This document shows positions 1-5,857 of a DNA stretch of 6,171 bases, piece by piece. The DNA is taken from assembly GCA_025056835.1 (NCBI GenBank), contig JANWVS010000144.1, positions 1 to 6,171 of the forward strand, read 5' to 3'. The notes beneath the pieces were generated by a model, which saw only the letters and a list, made by a program, of their open reading frames with translations, was not told where the DNA came from and searched no databases. The stretch is from Gemmataceae bacterium. GTDB lineage: Bacteria > Planctomycetota > Planctomycetia > Gemmatales > Gemmataceae. The position numbers and the translations under genes were made by a program. The stretch's first letter is position 1. Every line of letters begins with the position of its first letter.

Positions 1-1217
1 TCGGGGACCTTGACCCCCATCGCCTCCAGCCAGCTGCGCCGCTTCGACAACTTCTCAAACCTCCTCGCCACGCCCTCGGTAGTCAGGATGTGCGCGTCGG
101 TGCGGAGCACATACGGCAGCTTGGCGGGAATGTTGATGCTGCTGTAGACGGCGTGGCCGAATTCGTGCAGCATGGTCGCCATCCACATCTCGTTGGGGTC
201 GATGTTGGCCAGCACGCGGACATCCGTGCCGTCGCGAGTGATGTCTGTGCAAAAAGCGTGCGGATTTTTCCCCTTACGCGGGGCGAAATCATTGCCCGAA
301 CGCTCAATGACCAGGTCAATCGGCAAGCCGATGCTCGCGTAGAAGTCCCGACAGAGCTTCACCAGGTCTTGATCGGCATAGATCTTGTCGAGATCCGCCT
401 TGAAGACGCCCGGTACTTCCTGGAAAAAGGGATCGTGATAGTGCCAGGGCATCAACTCTTCGACAGTGATGTTGCACGCTTTGGCGAGGGCGACGTCGAT
501 CTCGGCCTTGGCCTGACGAAACGGCTCGCGCGTCAATTCGTCGAGCTGATCGAAGAGCTTGATGAGATCGTCGCCGTTCTGCTCGTTGAGGTACAGCATC
601 ATGGCGTGATAATTCGGGAAGCCGAGTTTCTTCGCCGCCTGATTTCGCAGGCTGACCAGCTGTAACAGCTCCGGTTCGACGACTGCGCCGACACGCTTGC
701 ATGCCTCCCACACTTCCCGCCGCCGCTCGGACAAGGTCGACTTTTTGAGGACTTTGCGTACCGCGGCGTCGTCTAACTCTTCATCGCCTACCTTGGCGCG
801 AAAGGTGCTGAATTTCTTCTCAACCGCGTTGGCCAGGGCGGTCATCTTCTGCAACAACTCGGCATCGAGCTGTTTCTCTAAACAGGCCAGGTAAATGACA
901 TCAATCGCCCGGCGCAAAACAGGATCGTCGATCTGGCCGCTTTCTTTGAGGGCCTTCACCTCGGCGAATGACATCCGATCGGAGAGGATCGCGTCCAACT
1001 TGTTTTGGGCCTCTTCCTTGCGCCGAAAATCTTCGTCTTTGCCGGTGTTGTTCGCGTCCCACCAAGCGAGATTGACGGCGATTTCCAACGGGCGAACCTT
1101 AGCCGTATAGCCCTCCAGAAAAGCTCGGGCTTTGGCAGTCACGGTTTCCTCACTGCGAACGACAGTCGGCGTCATGCTCGCTCCTAGGATCGCGGCTGCA
1201 AGGACGATACGCATCAT
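1..1217 (-). CDS. Exported zinc metallopeptidase, M2 (ACE-like) family, 3' end cut by window
   Basis: The frame is open from the ATG at 1217-1215 to the window edge, giving 405 residues with no stop, so the C-terminus lies outside. Residues 1-22 look like a signal peptide: MMR, then a hydrophobic stretch (IVLAAAILGA), with possible cleavage near VVRS|EE, so the enzyme should act in the periplasm or outside the cell. The zinc site is visible: HEFGH at residues 351-355 (two His ligands and the catalytic Glu) and TTEGVA with Glu381 about 26 residues on, the gluzincin third-ligand arrangement. The segment LAWWDANNTG near residue 50 and the LRTDAHILTTE context resemble bacterial M2 peptidases; the related M3 oligopeptidases are the alternative. 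Expected role is cleaving short peptides, but the substrate is unknown. The start overlaps the map stop (ATGA), and GGGAG lies 6 bases upstream, so it is probably the distal gene of this operon. Sure of a gluzincin peptidase, less so of the exact family. Confidence 0.85.
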   Translation of the reverse strand, partial: MMRIVLAAAILGASMTPTVVRSEETVTAKARAFLEGYTAKVRPLEIAVNLAWWDANNTGKDEDFRRKEEAQNKLDAILSDRMSFAEVKALKESGQIDDPVLRRAIDVIYLACLEKQLDAELLQKMTALANAVEKKFSTFRAKVGDEELDDAAVRKVLKKSTLSERRREVWEACKRVGAVVEPELLQLVSLRNQAAKKLGFPNYHAMMLYLNEQNGDDLIKLFDQLDELTREPFRQAKAEIDVALAKACNITVEELMPWHYHDPFFQEVPGVFKADLDKIYADQDLVKLCRDFYASIGLPIDLVIERSGNDFAPRKGKNPHAFCTDITRDGTDVRVLANIDPNEMWMATMLHEFGHAVYSSINIPAKLPYVLRTDAHILTTEGVARRFEKLSKRRSWLEAMGVKVP

Positions 1218-2173
1218 GAGTCGCTCCCGGCTAGCAAACCTCGGGTGTTCTGTGGCGAAGCTGGCCGCTGCGCCGCGGACTCGGCAGCCGACGGATCGGC
1301 GGCAGGTTGTTCCGTTGCGGTCGGAACGGGAGCCTCCGGCGCCGAATCCCCATCGCGCGTGAGAATCTCCACGCCGTCGGACGTCAGGGCCAACGTGTGT
1401 TCAACGTGGGCGCTCGGCAAGCCGTCTTGGGTGACCACAGTCCAATGGTCGGCCAGCACGCGCGTGTCTTTGCGGCCCATGTTGAGCATCGGCTCCACCG
1501 CCAGCACCAACCCCGGCTCAAGCCGAAAGTCGAACTTCTTCATCTCGCGGTTGACGTAGTTGGGCACTTGGGGACTCTCGTGCATGACGCGGCCGATGCC
1601 GTGGCCGACGTACTGCTCGACGACGCTGAAGCCGTGCGTTGTCGCGTGGCGTTGCATGAGCAAGGCGACTTCCGACCACCAGCGTCGCCGCGGCATTTCC
1701 TGGATGGCGATTTGCAAAACTTGGTGGGCGACCTCAACCAGCCGGCGCCGTTCCGGGCGAACGTTGCCGATCATGAGGGTGATCGCCGCATCGGCGCACC
1801 AGCCGTTGAGCTTGCACGCGGTATCAATTTTGACCAAGTCGCCGTCGCGAATTTCGCGTTGGCTGGGGATGCCGTGAACGACCTGTTCGTTGATGGAAAT
1901 GCACGTGACGCTGGGAAACGGGACTTTGATGCCCTCGACCCGATAGCCCTTGAAGAGCGGCTGAGCGCGGTACTTGGCGTACAGGGCCTCCACGGCACGA
2001 TCAAGATCGATCGTGCGCACGCCGGGCCTGGCCAGGTCGCGGCAAAGGCGCAACGCCTCGGCCACAATCTTTCCGGCCTCGCGCATCAACCCGAGTTCGC
2101 GTTGCGACTTCAATTCGGGCCCGCGTTGGAAGAGCGATCGTAGCACGGATCGGAAGCCTTGAAATAAGCTCAC
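1214..2173 (-). CDS. map: Methionine aminopeptidase type I, with long C-terminal tail
   Basis: Removes the N-terminal methionine from new proteins in the cytoplasm using a two-metal centre. With a GTG start at 2173-2171 the protein has 319 residues, against about 250-265 for most type I enzymes. All five metal ligands are visible: Asp117 and Asp128 (KIDTACKLNGWCAD), His191 (GHGIGR), Glu227 (AVEPML) and Glu258 (VEHTLAL). His100 in VVHGIP matches the conserved substrate-side histidine. The catalytic core spans about residues 21-273. It is followed by a 46-residue tail rich in Ala, Pro, Ser and Glu that is probably disordered, and preceded by about 20 residues of basic, partly hydrophobic extension. 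The GTG overlaps the adk stop (GTGA) but has no Shine-Dalgarno site. A second in-frame GTG at 2146 has AAGG ten bases upstream and is a fair alternative (310 residues). The frame is open further upstream, but that part lies within adk and looks like a shadow. The stop overlaps the peptidase start. Confidence 0.96.
   Translation of the reverse strand: MSLFQGFRSVLRSLFQRGPELKSQRELGLMREAGKIVAEALRLCRDLARPGVRTIDLDRAVEALYAKYRAQPLFKGYRVEGIKVPFPSVTCISINEQVVHGIPSQREIRDGDLVKIDTACKLNGWCADAAITLMIGNVRPERRRLVEVAHQVLQIAIQEMPRRRWWSEVALLMQRHATTHGFSVVEQYVGHGIGRVMHESPQVPNYVNREMKKFDFRLEPGLVLAVEPMLNMGRKDTRVLADHWTVVTQDGLPSAHVEHTLALTSDGVEILTRDGDSAPEAPVPTATEQPAADPSAAESAAQRPASPQNTRGLLAGSDS
1224..1228 (-). promoter_or_regulatory. 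Shine-Dalgarno site of the metallopeptidase gene
   Basis: On the minus strand this reads GGGAG, six bases before the ATG at 1217. It lies inside the last codons of map, and the ATG overlaps the map TGA. It supports the first of two tandem ATG codons (1217 and 1214) as the start. A ribosome ending map could also re-initiate here. Confidence 0.6.
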
Positions 2174-2829
2174 GGTTTGGGCGGGGCCAAGGCCGCGACG
2201 AGGTTTTGGTAAATCGTTTCGATGTCGCCGACGCCGACGACGTCCTTTACCAACCCCTGCCGCCGGTAATAGGCCAACAGCCCCTCGGTTTGTTGATGAT
2301 ACACCTGCAAGCGCTGCCGGACGGTTGCCGGTTGGTCGTCGTCGCGCTGAGCAAGTGCCGCGCCGCAGTCGTCGCACCGGCCCGGGCTGCGGGGCGGTTT
2401 GGTGAAGGTATTATACGTGGCTTTGCACTGGGAATTAGGACAAGACCAGCGGGCGCTGATCCGTTGCACGATCTCGTCGTCGTTGACGGCAAGGAAAACG
2501 ACGGCGTCGAGACTCAGACCCAACGACCGGAGCAGATCATCGAAAAACTGGGCTTGGGTCAAGTTGCGCGGATAACCGTCCATGACAAACCGCGTCGGCC
2601 GCGGCGTCTGCTCGAAGCGGGCGCGGACCATGCCGTTGACCAAGGCGTCAGGGACCAGCTGTCCGGCGGCGATCAATTCCTGTGCTTGACGTCCCTCGGG
2701 CGTACCGAGCTGAACGGCCTCGCGCAGCAGGTCTCCTGTGGCGATGTGGCACAGCCCCAACCGCTCACTGAGCAGCTTGGCTTGTGTTCCCTTGCCGCTG
2801 CCGGGCGGCCCCAAGAAGATCAAACGCAT
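2170..2829 (-). CDS. adk: Adenylate kinase, long-lid zinc-type
   Basis: Catalyses ATP + AMP = 2 ADP in the cytoplasm; adk commonly follows secY in this operon. With ATG at 2829 the product is 219 residues, normal for the long-lid form. The P-loop GPPGSGKGT is at residues 7-15, the AMP-binding TGDLLRE at 31-37, DGYPRNLTQ at 84-92, and the DDDQPATVRQRL segment at 163-174. The lid (about 127-160) carries four cysteines, C130, C135, C152 and C155, suggesting bound structural zinc; the first pair is spaced CX4C rather than the usual CX2C. The start is chosen because MRLIFLGPPG matches family N-termini. An in-frame TTG at 2844, overlapping the secY TGA, would add five residues, but the nearest purine-rich stretch (GGAAGA) touches it directly; from the ATG that stretch is 15 bases away. 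With the ATG the gap to secY is 11 bases. The stop overlaps the proposed map GTG. Confidence 0.97.
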   Translation of the reverse strand: MRLIFLGPPGSGKGTQAKLLSERLGLCHIATGDLLREAVQLGTPEGRQAQELIAAGQLVPDALVNGMVRARFEQTPRPTRFVMDGYPRNLTQAQFFDDLLRSLGLSLDAVVFLAVNDDEIVQRISARWSCPNSQCKATYNTFTKPPRSPGRCDDCGAALAQRDDDQPATVRQRLQVYHQQTEGLLAYYRRQGLVKDVVGVGDIETIYQNLVAALAPPKP

Positions 2830-2840
2830 GACAGCATCGG

Positions 2841-4316
2841 TCAATCTTCCGTCAAGCCGGGATAATTCCGCATGACCAAGTGGCTGTTGATTTTTTGGAC
2901 CAGATCGAGCGCCACACTAATGACAATCAGCAACCCCGTGCCGCCGTAGAAACTGGCAACCATCGGCGTGATCTCCAGACCAGCCGAGATCAAACTGGGA
3001 ATGATGGCCACGACGGCAAGAAACGCCGCGCCGACGTAGGTAATGCGCAAGATGACCTTCTCTAAATAATCCGCGGTTCGTTTTCCAGGTCGGTAGCCCG
3101 GGATAAAGCTGCCATAGTCTTTAAGGTTGTTGGCCATGTCCTTGGGATTGAAGGTGATGGCGGTCCAGAAGTAGCAGAAGAAATAGATCAAGATGATGTA
3201 GCAAACGTTGTAAAGGTAGCCCTGCCGCTCGAAGGCGTTGGCGAGATTGGCTGCCCAGCGTGCGTCGAAGGCCCGGTCCATGTAGCGGAAGAGGAACATG
3301 GGAATGAGCAGCAAGCTGCTGGCGAAGATCACGGGCATCACGCCAGCCTGATTGACCCGCAACGGCAAAAACTGGCGCGTACCGCCGTAAACGCGCCGGC
3401 CGCGAACATGCTTGGCCGATTGCGTCGGGATACGGCGCTGGCCCTTGGTGATCGCGATCACCGCCACCACCACGGCGACGAACATGACGACCAGCACCAA
3501 GAGCTTTTCCAGTCCCACTTCGCCGCCGACGCCGCTGCCGCCCAACATGAAAATCGACTGCCGCAGTTTCCAGCCCAAGATCGGGATCGTGATACCGGGT
3601 TCATTGGTGCCGGCCACGATCAAGCTGGCCGTCGCATCGGGGATGCGGGCAACGATCCCGGCCATGATAATGAGGCTGATGCCGTTGCCGATGCCGTATT
3701 CGTCAATCTGTTCGCCGATCCACATCAACAGGATGGTGCCGACGGTCATCGTGACAATCGACGTGAACACGTACATGTTGAGCACGTAAAGCCCCAACAC
3801 CTTATAGCTATAATCGTGTTCTGGGTGATGATAGGCCAAGTGCATGCCGCCTTCTTCTTGGCTGCCGACGATGTACGTGACATAGAACCATGCCTGGACC
3901 AGGCAGATGCCGACCGTGAGGTAACGTGTATATTCGTTGATCTTTTTGCGGCCGATCTCGCCTTCTTTTTGCAATTTCTCCAACGGCGGATAGACGCTGG
4001 CCAAGAGTTGGAAAATGATCGACGCCGAGATGTACGGCATGATTCCCAAGGCGAAGATCGTGCACTGACTCAAGGCGCCGCCGGAGAACATGGTAATCAT
4101 TCCCAGCAACCCTTCATCGGCGCCGCGCATGGTGTACTTGATCTGCTCTTGATTGATGAACGGCAGAGGAATATGGAAGCCGATACGGTAGATGAACAGG
4201 AACAGCAACGTGATCCAGATCTTCTGGCGCAGCTCCTTGATCTTGAAGATGCTGACCAGCCGACTCTGCCCGAACGAGCTGAAAGTGGATTTGAAGAGAG
4301 CCGACACCGAGGCCAT
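2841..4316 (-). CDS. secY: Protein translocase subunit SecY, enlarged form
   Basis: Forms the protein-conducting channel of the SecYEG translocon in the inner membrane. The 491 residues exceed the roughly 430-445 of most bacterial SecY proteins. Ten membrane segments can be placed near residues 33-49, 79-106, 131-151, 176-200, 211-235, 270-290, 322-345, 368-390, 422-440 and 450-473. Hallmarks include the plug/TM2 region with GIMPYISASIIFQLL (91-105), GEQIDEYGIGNGIS (201-214), the ribosome-contacting TM6-7 loop with GQRRIP and RGRRVYGGT (292-313), and the TM8-9 loop with NPKDMANNLK and FIPGYRPGKRT (390-414); Arg409 matches the essential Arg of the E. coli TM8-9 loop. By comparison with E. coli SecY from memory, the extra length is mostly in the TM3-4 and TM5-6 loops, both periplasmic. 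The ATG at 4316 has GAGGAG seven bases upstream. It follows rplO after 71 bases, the usual order. Confidence 0.98.
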   Translation of the reverse strand: MASVSALFKSTFSSFGQSRLVSIFKIKELRQKIWITLLFLFIYRIGFHIPLPFINQEQIKYTMRGADEGLLGMITMFSGGALSQCTIFALGIMPYISASIIFQLLASVYPPLEKLQKEGEIGRKKINEYTRYLTVGICLVQAWFYVTYIVGSQEEGGMHLAYHHPEHDYSYKVLGLYVLNMYVFTSIVTMTVGTILLMWIGEQIDEYGIGNGISLIIMAGIVARIPDATASLIVAGTNEPGITIPILGWKLRQSIFMLGGSGVGGEVGLEKLLVLVVMFVAVVVAVIAITKGQRRIPTQSAKHVRGRRVYGGTRQFLPLRVNQAGVMPVIFASSLLLIPMFLFRYMDRAFDARWAANLANAFERQGYLYNVCYIILIYFFCYFWTAITFNPKDMANNLKDYGSFIPGYRPGKRTADYLEKVILRITYVGAAFLAVVAIIPSLISAGLEITPMVASFYGGTGLLIVISVALDLVQKINSHLVMRNYPGLTED

Positions 4317-4323
4317 ACGTGCG

Positions 4324-4329
4324 CTCCTC
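4324..4329 (-). promoter_or_regulatory. Shine-Dalgarno site of secY
   Basis: On the minus strand this reads GAGGAG, seven bases before the secY ATG at 4316. It is the strongest ribosome binding site in the window and fixes the secY start. Confidence 0.75.
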
Positions 4330-4348
4330 GCGAGAAACCGTCATCGCC

Positions 4349-4382
4349 GGGCTTGTGGCCGAGTCATTCCGCCGCCAAGCCC
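4349..4382 (-). repeat. Imperfect stem: 7-base inverted repeat upstream of secY
   Basis: GGGCTTG at 4349-4355 and its exact reverse complement CAAGCCC at 4376-4382 flank a 20-base loop, which itself could pair GGC with GCC. In the transcript this stem would lie between the rplO stop and the secY ribosome binding site. A 7-base match with a loop this long in GC-rich DNA can occur by chance, and there is no U-tract, so a terminator is unlikely. Confidence 0.25.
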
Positions 4383-4387
4383 AGCCG

Positions 4388-4894
4388 CTATTTTGTCTTG
4401 GCCGGCCGCGGCTTCATTTTATTGCGCACTGGCTTCTTGGGGGGTGGAATCACTTCCGCCGTACCACCCATCGCAGTGATCTTGGCCACCGCCGACTTGG
4501 AAAAACCGTGGGCCTTGACCGAAAGTTTTTTGGTCAACTCGCCATCGCCGAGGATGCGTACACCGTCGGCCCGGCCGTGGGCCAGCCCGGTTCGCTGCAA
4601 CTCCTCAGGCCCAATGACCGCGCCATCGGCGAAGTAATCGTTGAGGTCGCCGACGTTGACGACGTGGTACTTCTTCGCCCAGGTTTCATGGCTGAAACCT
4701 CGTTTGGGGATGCGCCGAAATAGGGGCATTTGACCGCCTTCGTAGGTCCAGCGCGGCTTCTTGCCGCCGGCACTGGTCCACTGACCTTTGTGGCCGCGGG
4801 TCGCCGTTTTGCCGTGGCCGCTGCCGATACCGCGACCGACGCGCTTCTTTCGTGTACGGCGCTGCACGCCGACATGAATCTGGCTGAGGTCCAT
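4388..4894 (-). CDS. rplO: 50S ribosomal protein L15
   Basis: Component of the large ribosomal subunit that binds 23S rRNA. The product has 168 residues, slightly longer than the usual 145-150 because of a basic C-terminal tail (residues about 150-168, PPKKPVRNKMKPRPAKTK). The N-terminal rRNA-binding extension is canonical: KKRVGRGIGSGHGKTATRG at 16-34, and YEGGQMPLFRRIPKRGF at 51-67. The C-terminal signature KKLSVKAHGFSKSA at 122-135 and the AMGG motif at 141-144 complete the family pattern. The ATG at 4894 gives the expected MDLSQI start. The nearest Shine-Dalgarno-like AAAGG (4910-4914) is 15 bases away, so initiation signals are weak. It sits between rpsE and secY, as in most bacteria, except that rpmD is missing on the upstream side. 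Confidence 0.98.
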   Translation of the reverse strand: MDLSQIHVGVQRRTRKKRVGRGIGSGHGKTATRGHKGQWTSAGGKKPRWTYEGGQMPLFRRIPKRGFSHETWAKKYHVVNVGDLNDYFADGAVIGPEELQRTGLAHGRADGVRILGDGELTKKLSVKAHGFSKSAVAKITAMGGTAEVIPPPKKPVRNKMKPRPAKTK

Positions 4895-4958
4895 GGTTGT
4901 TTCTCGTTTCCTTTGCTAGGGACTGCTTGGCCCTCGGCTCACCGGCCGGCAACGCCGC
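4895..4958 (-). other. rpsE-rplO spacer lacking rpmD
   Basis: Only 64 bases separate the rpsE stop from the rplO start. In many bacteria rpmD (L30, about 60 residues, near 180 bases) lies here; the space is too short for it, and I see no L30-like peptide in any frame. The spacer has a GC-rich half next to rpsE and an A/G-rich half next to rplO, with no recognisable promoter or terminator. Confidence 0.8.
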
Positions 4959-5456
4959 TTACAAAGCCACGCCGCGAAGAGCAGCCACTTCCTCGCGTGT
5001 GCGCAACTGGAGCAAGCCATCGATCGTGGCCTTGACGAGGTTCAGCGGGTTGGTACTGCCGTGGACCTTGGTGAGAATGTTTTGCACCCCGGCACATTCC
5101 AGCACGTCGCGAACCCCGGGCCCGGCTTTCACTCCCGTGCCCGGTCCGGCCGGCACCAGCACCACTTTGCTGGCGCCGAATTTACCTACGATGCGATGCG
5201 GGATCGTCGCGCCGCGCAAGGAGATCTTGGCCTGCCGTTTCATGCGTTCTTGGGCGTCTTTGGCCGCCTTTTCCACGGCCGGCGGGACTTCGTTGGCTTT
5301 CCCATACCCATACGCGACGCGGCCGCGCTTGTCGCCGACGACCACCAGAGCGTTGAAACTAAAGCGGCGTCCGCCTTTCACCACGGCAGCGCAACGTCGG
5401 ATCTTCACAACCCGTTCTTCCAAGCCGTCTTGTCTGCCTTCACGATCGCGTGCCAT
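4959..5456 (-). CDS. rpsE: 30S ribosomal protein S5
   Basis: Small-subunit protein that helps decoding accuracy and assembly. With ATG at 5456 it has 165 residues, typical for the family. The N-terminal double-stranded-RNA-binding-like domain covers about residues 14-78, including VVKGGRRFSFNALVVVGD (25-42), whose loop is where spectinomycin-resistance changes occur in other bacteria; the residues here look like the ordinary sensitive type. The C-terminal domain covers about 84-157, with GTGVKAGPGVRDVLECAG (106-123), NILTKVHGSTNPLNLVKAT (126-144) and IDGL (145-148). A GTG two codons upstream (5462) is in frame, but AGGGG at 5466-5470 is nine bases from the ATG and only three from the GTG, so the ATG is preferred. 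It starts 12 bases after rplR. Confidence 0.98.
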   Translation of the reverse strand: MARDREGRQDGLEERVVKIRRCAAVVKGGRRFSFNALVVVGDKRGRVAYGYGKANEVPPAVEKAAKDAQERMKRQAKISLRGATIPHRIVGKFGASKVVLVPAGPGTGVKAGPGVRDVLECAGVQNILTKVHGSTNPLNLVKATIDGLLQLRTREEVAALRGVAL

Positions 5457-5465
5457 CGACACTTT

Positions 5466-5470
5466 CCCCT
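5466..5470 (-). promoter_or_regulatory. Shine-Dalgarno site of rpsE, overlapping the rplR stop
   Basis: On the minus strand this reads AGGGG, sharing its first two bases with the TAG stop of rplR, and lies nine bases before the rpsE ATG. It decides between the ATG at 5456 and an in-frame GTG at 5462, which would be only three bases away. Confidence 0.6.
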
Positions 5471-5837
5471 AAAATTGCAAGCCCCCCTGCCGCGCGGCAT
5501 CCGCCAGCGCCTTGACGCGGCCGTGATAACGATAGTGGCCGCGGTCAAACGCCACCTTGGTGATCCCTTTTGCTTTGGCTGCCTCGGCGATCTTTTGGCC
5601 GACCATGATCGCCGCCTTGATGTTGCCGCCGTAGACCGTCCCCGGCTTGACGCCTTTCTCCAAGCTGCTAGCGGCCGCCAGGGTGATACCGCGGAGATCG
5701 TCGATCAACTGAGCGTAGATGTGCTTCGAACTACGGAAAACCGTCAGGCGCGGCCGTTCGGCCGTGCCGACAATCGACCGACGCACGTGGCGACGCCGAC
5801 GCAGCCGACGACGATTTTTGAGTTTCTGTGCGTCCAT
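5469..5837 (-). CDS. rplR: 50S ribosomal protein L18
   Basis: Binds 5S rRNA and forms part of the central protuberance of the large subunit. The product has 122 residues, the normal length. A strongly basic N-terminus ([14 protein letters not shown], 7-20) is followed by [20 protein letters not shown] (24-43), the [19 protein letters not shown] segment (70-88), and the C-terminal signature [20 protein letters not shown] (94-113), with AARQGGLQF at the end (114-122). An upstream in-frame TTG at 5861, overlapping the rplF stop, would add eight residues, but the ATG at 5837 has a good site (GGAGAAAGG, 5843-5851) five bases away and gives the usual family N-terminus. It lies 20 bases after rplF and 12 before rpsE. 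Confidence 0.98.
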   Translation of the reverse strand: MDAQKLKNRRRLRRRRHVRRSIVGTAERPRLTVFRSSKHIYAQLIDDLRGITLAAASSLEKGVKPGTVYGGNIKAAIMVGQKIAEAAKAKGITKVAFDRGHYRYHGRVKALADAARQGGLQF

Positions 5838-5842
5838 GGATG

Positions 5843-5851
5843 CCTTTCTCC
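5843..5851 (-). promoter_or_regulatory. Shine-Dalgarno site of rplR
   Basis: On the minus strand this reads GGAGAAAGG, ending five bases before the ATG at 5837, in the 20-base gap after rplF. It supports that ATG over the TTG at 5861. Confidence 0.6.
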
Positions 5852-5857
5852 GGTCTC

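Larger units (their letters stand above)
4317..4387 (-). other. rplO-secY intergenic spacer (71 bases)
   Basis: Holds the secY ribosome binding site and one weak inverted repeat (4349-4382). I see no convincing -35/-10 promoter and no T-run that would mark an intrinsic terminator, so readthrough from rplO into secY is the simplest reading. Confidence 0.5.

Noticed and set aside
90..665. Plus-strand open frame of 191 codons opposite the metallopeptidase
   Set aside because: The minus-strand frame is unbroken for 405 codons and carries the HEFGH zinc motif and a signal peptide; the plus-strand frame has neither motif nor context.
83..711. Apparent short minus-strand reading frames inside the peptidase gene
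   Set aside because: They are alternate frames of the long open peptidase frame, which I translated codon by codon from 1217 to the window edge without finding a stop or frameshift.
1307..2143. Plus-strand open frame of 278 codons opposite map
   Set aside because: Antisense to the conserved map core, with no family motif and no plausible ribosome binding site; a shadow frame.
2174..2377. Upstream extension of map by 68 codons
   Set aside because: The frame is open, but this stretch lies within adk and translates to an Arg-rich sequence with no family match. Starts at 2173 or 2146 fit the known Map N-terminus far better.
2206..2865. Plus-strand open frame of 219 codons opposite adk
   Set aside because: Covers the adk gene in antisense and has no recognisable domain; adk itself shows every family motif on the other strand.
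3408..4637. Plus-strand open frame of 409 codons opposite secY and rplO
   Set aside because: It runs antisense across two clearly real genes, is rich in Asp, His, Arg and Gln with no recognisable domain, and is the kind of shadow that codon bias creates opposite a membrane protein gene.
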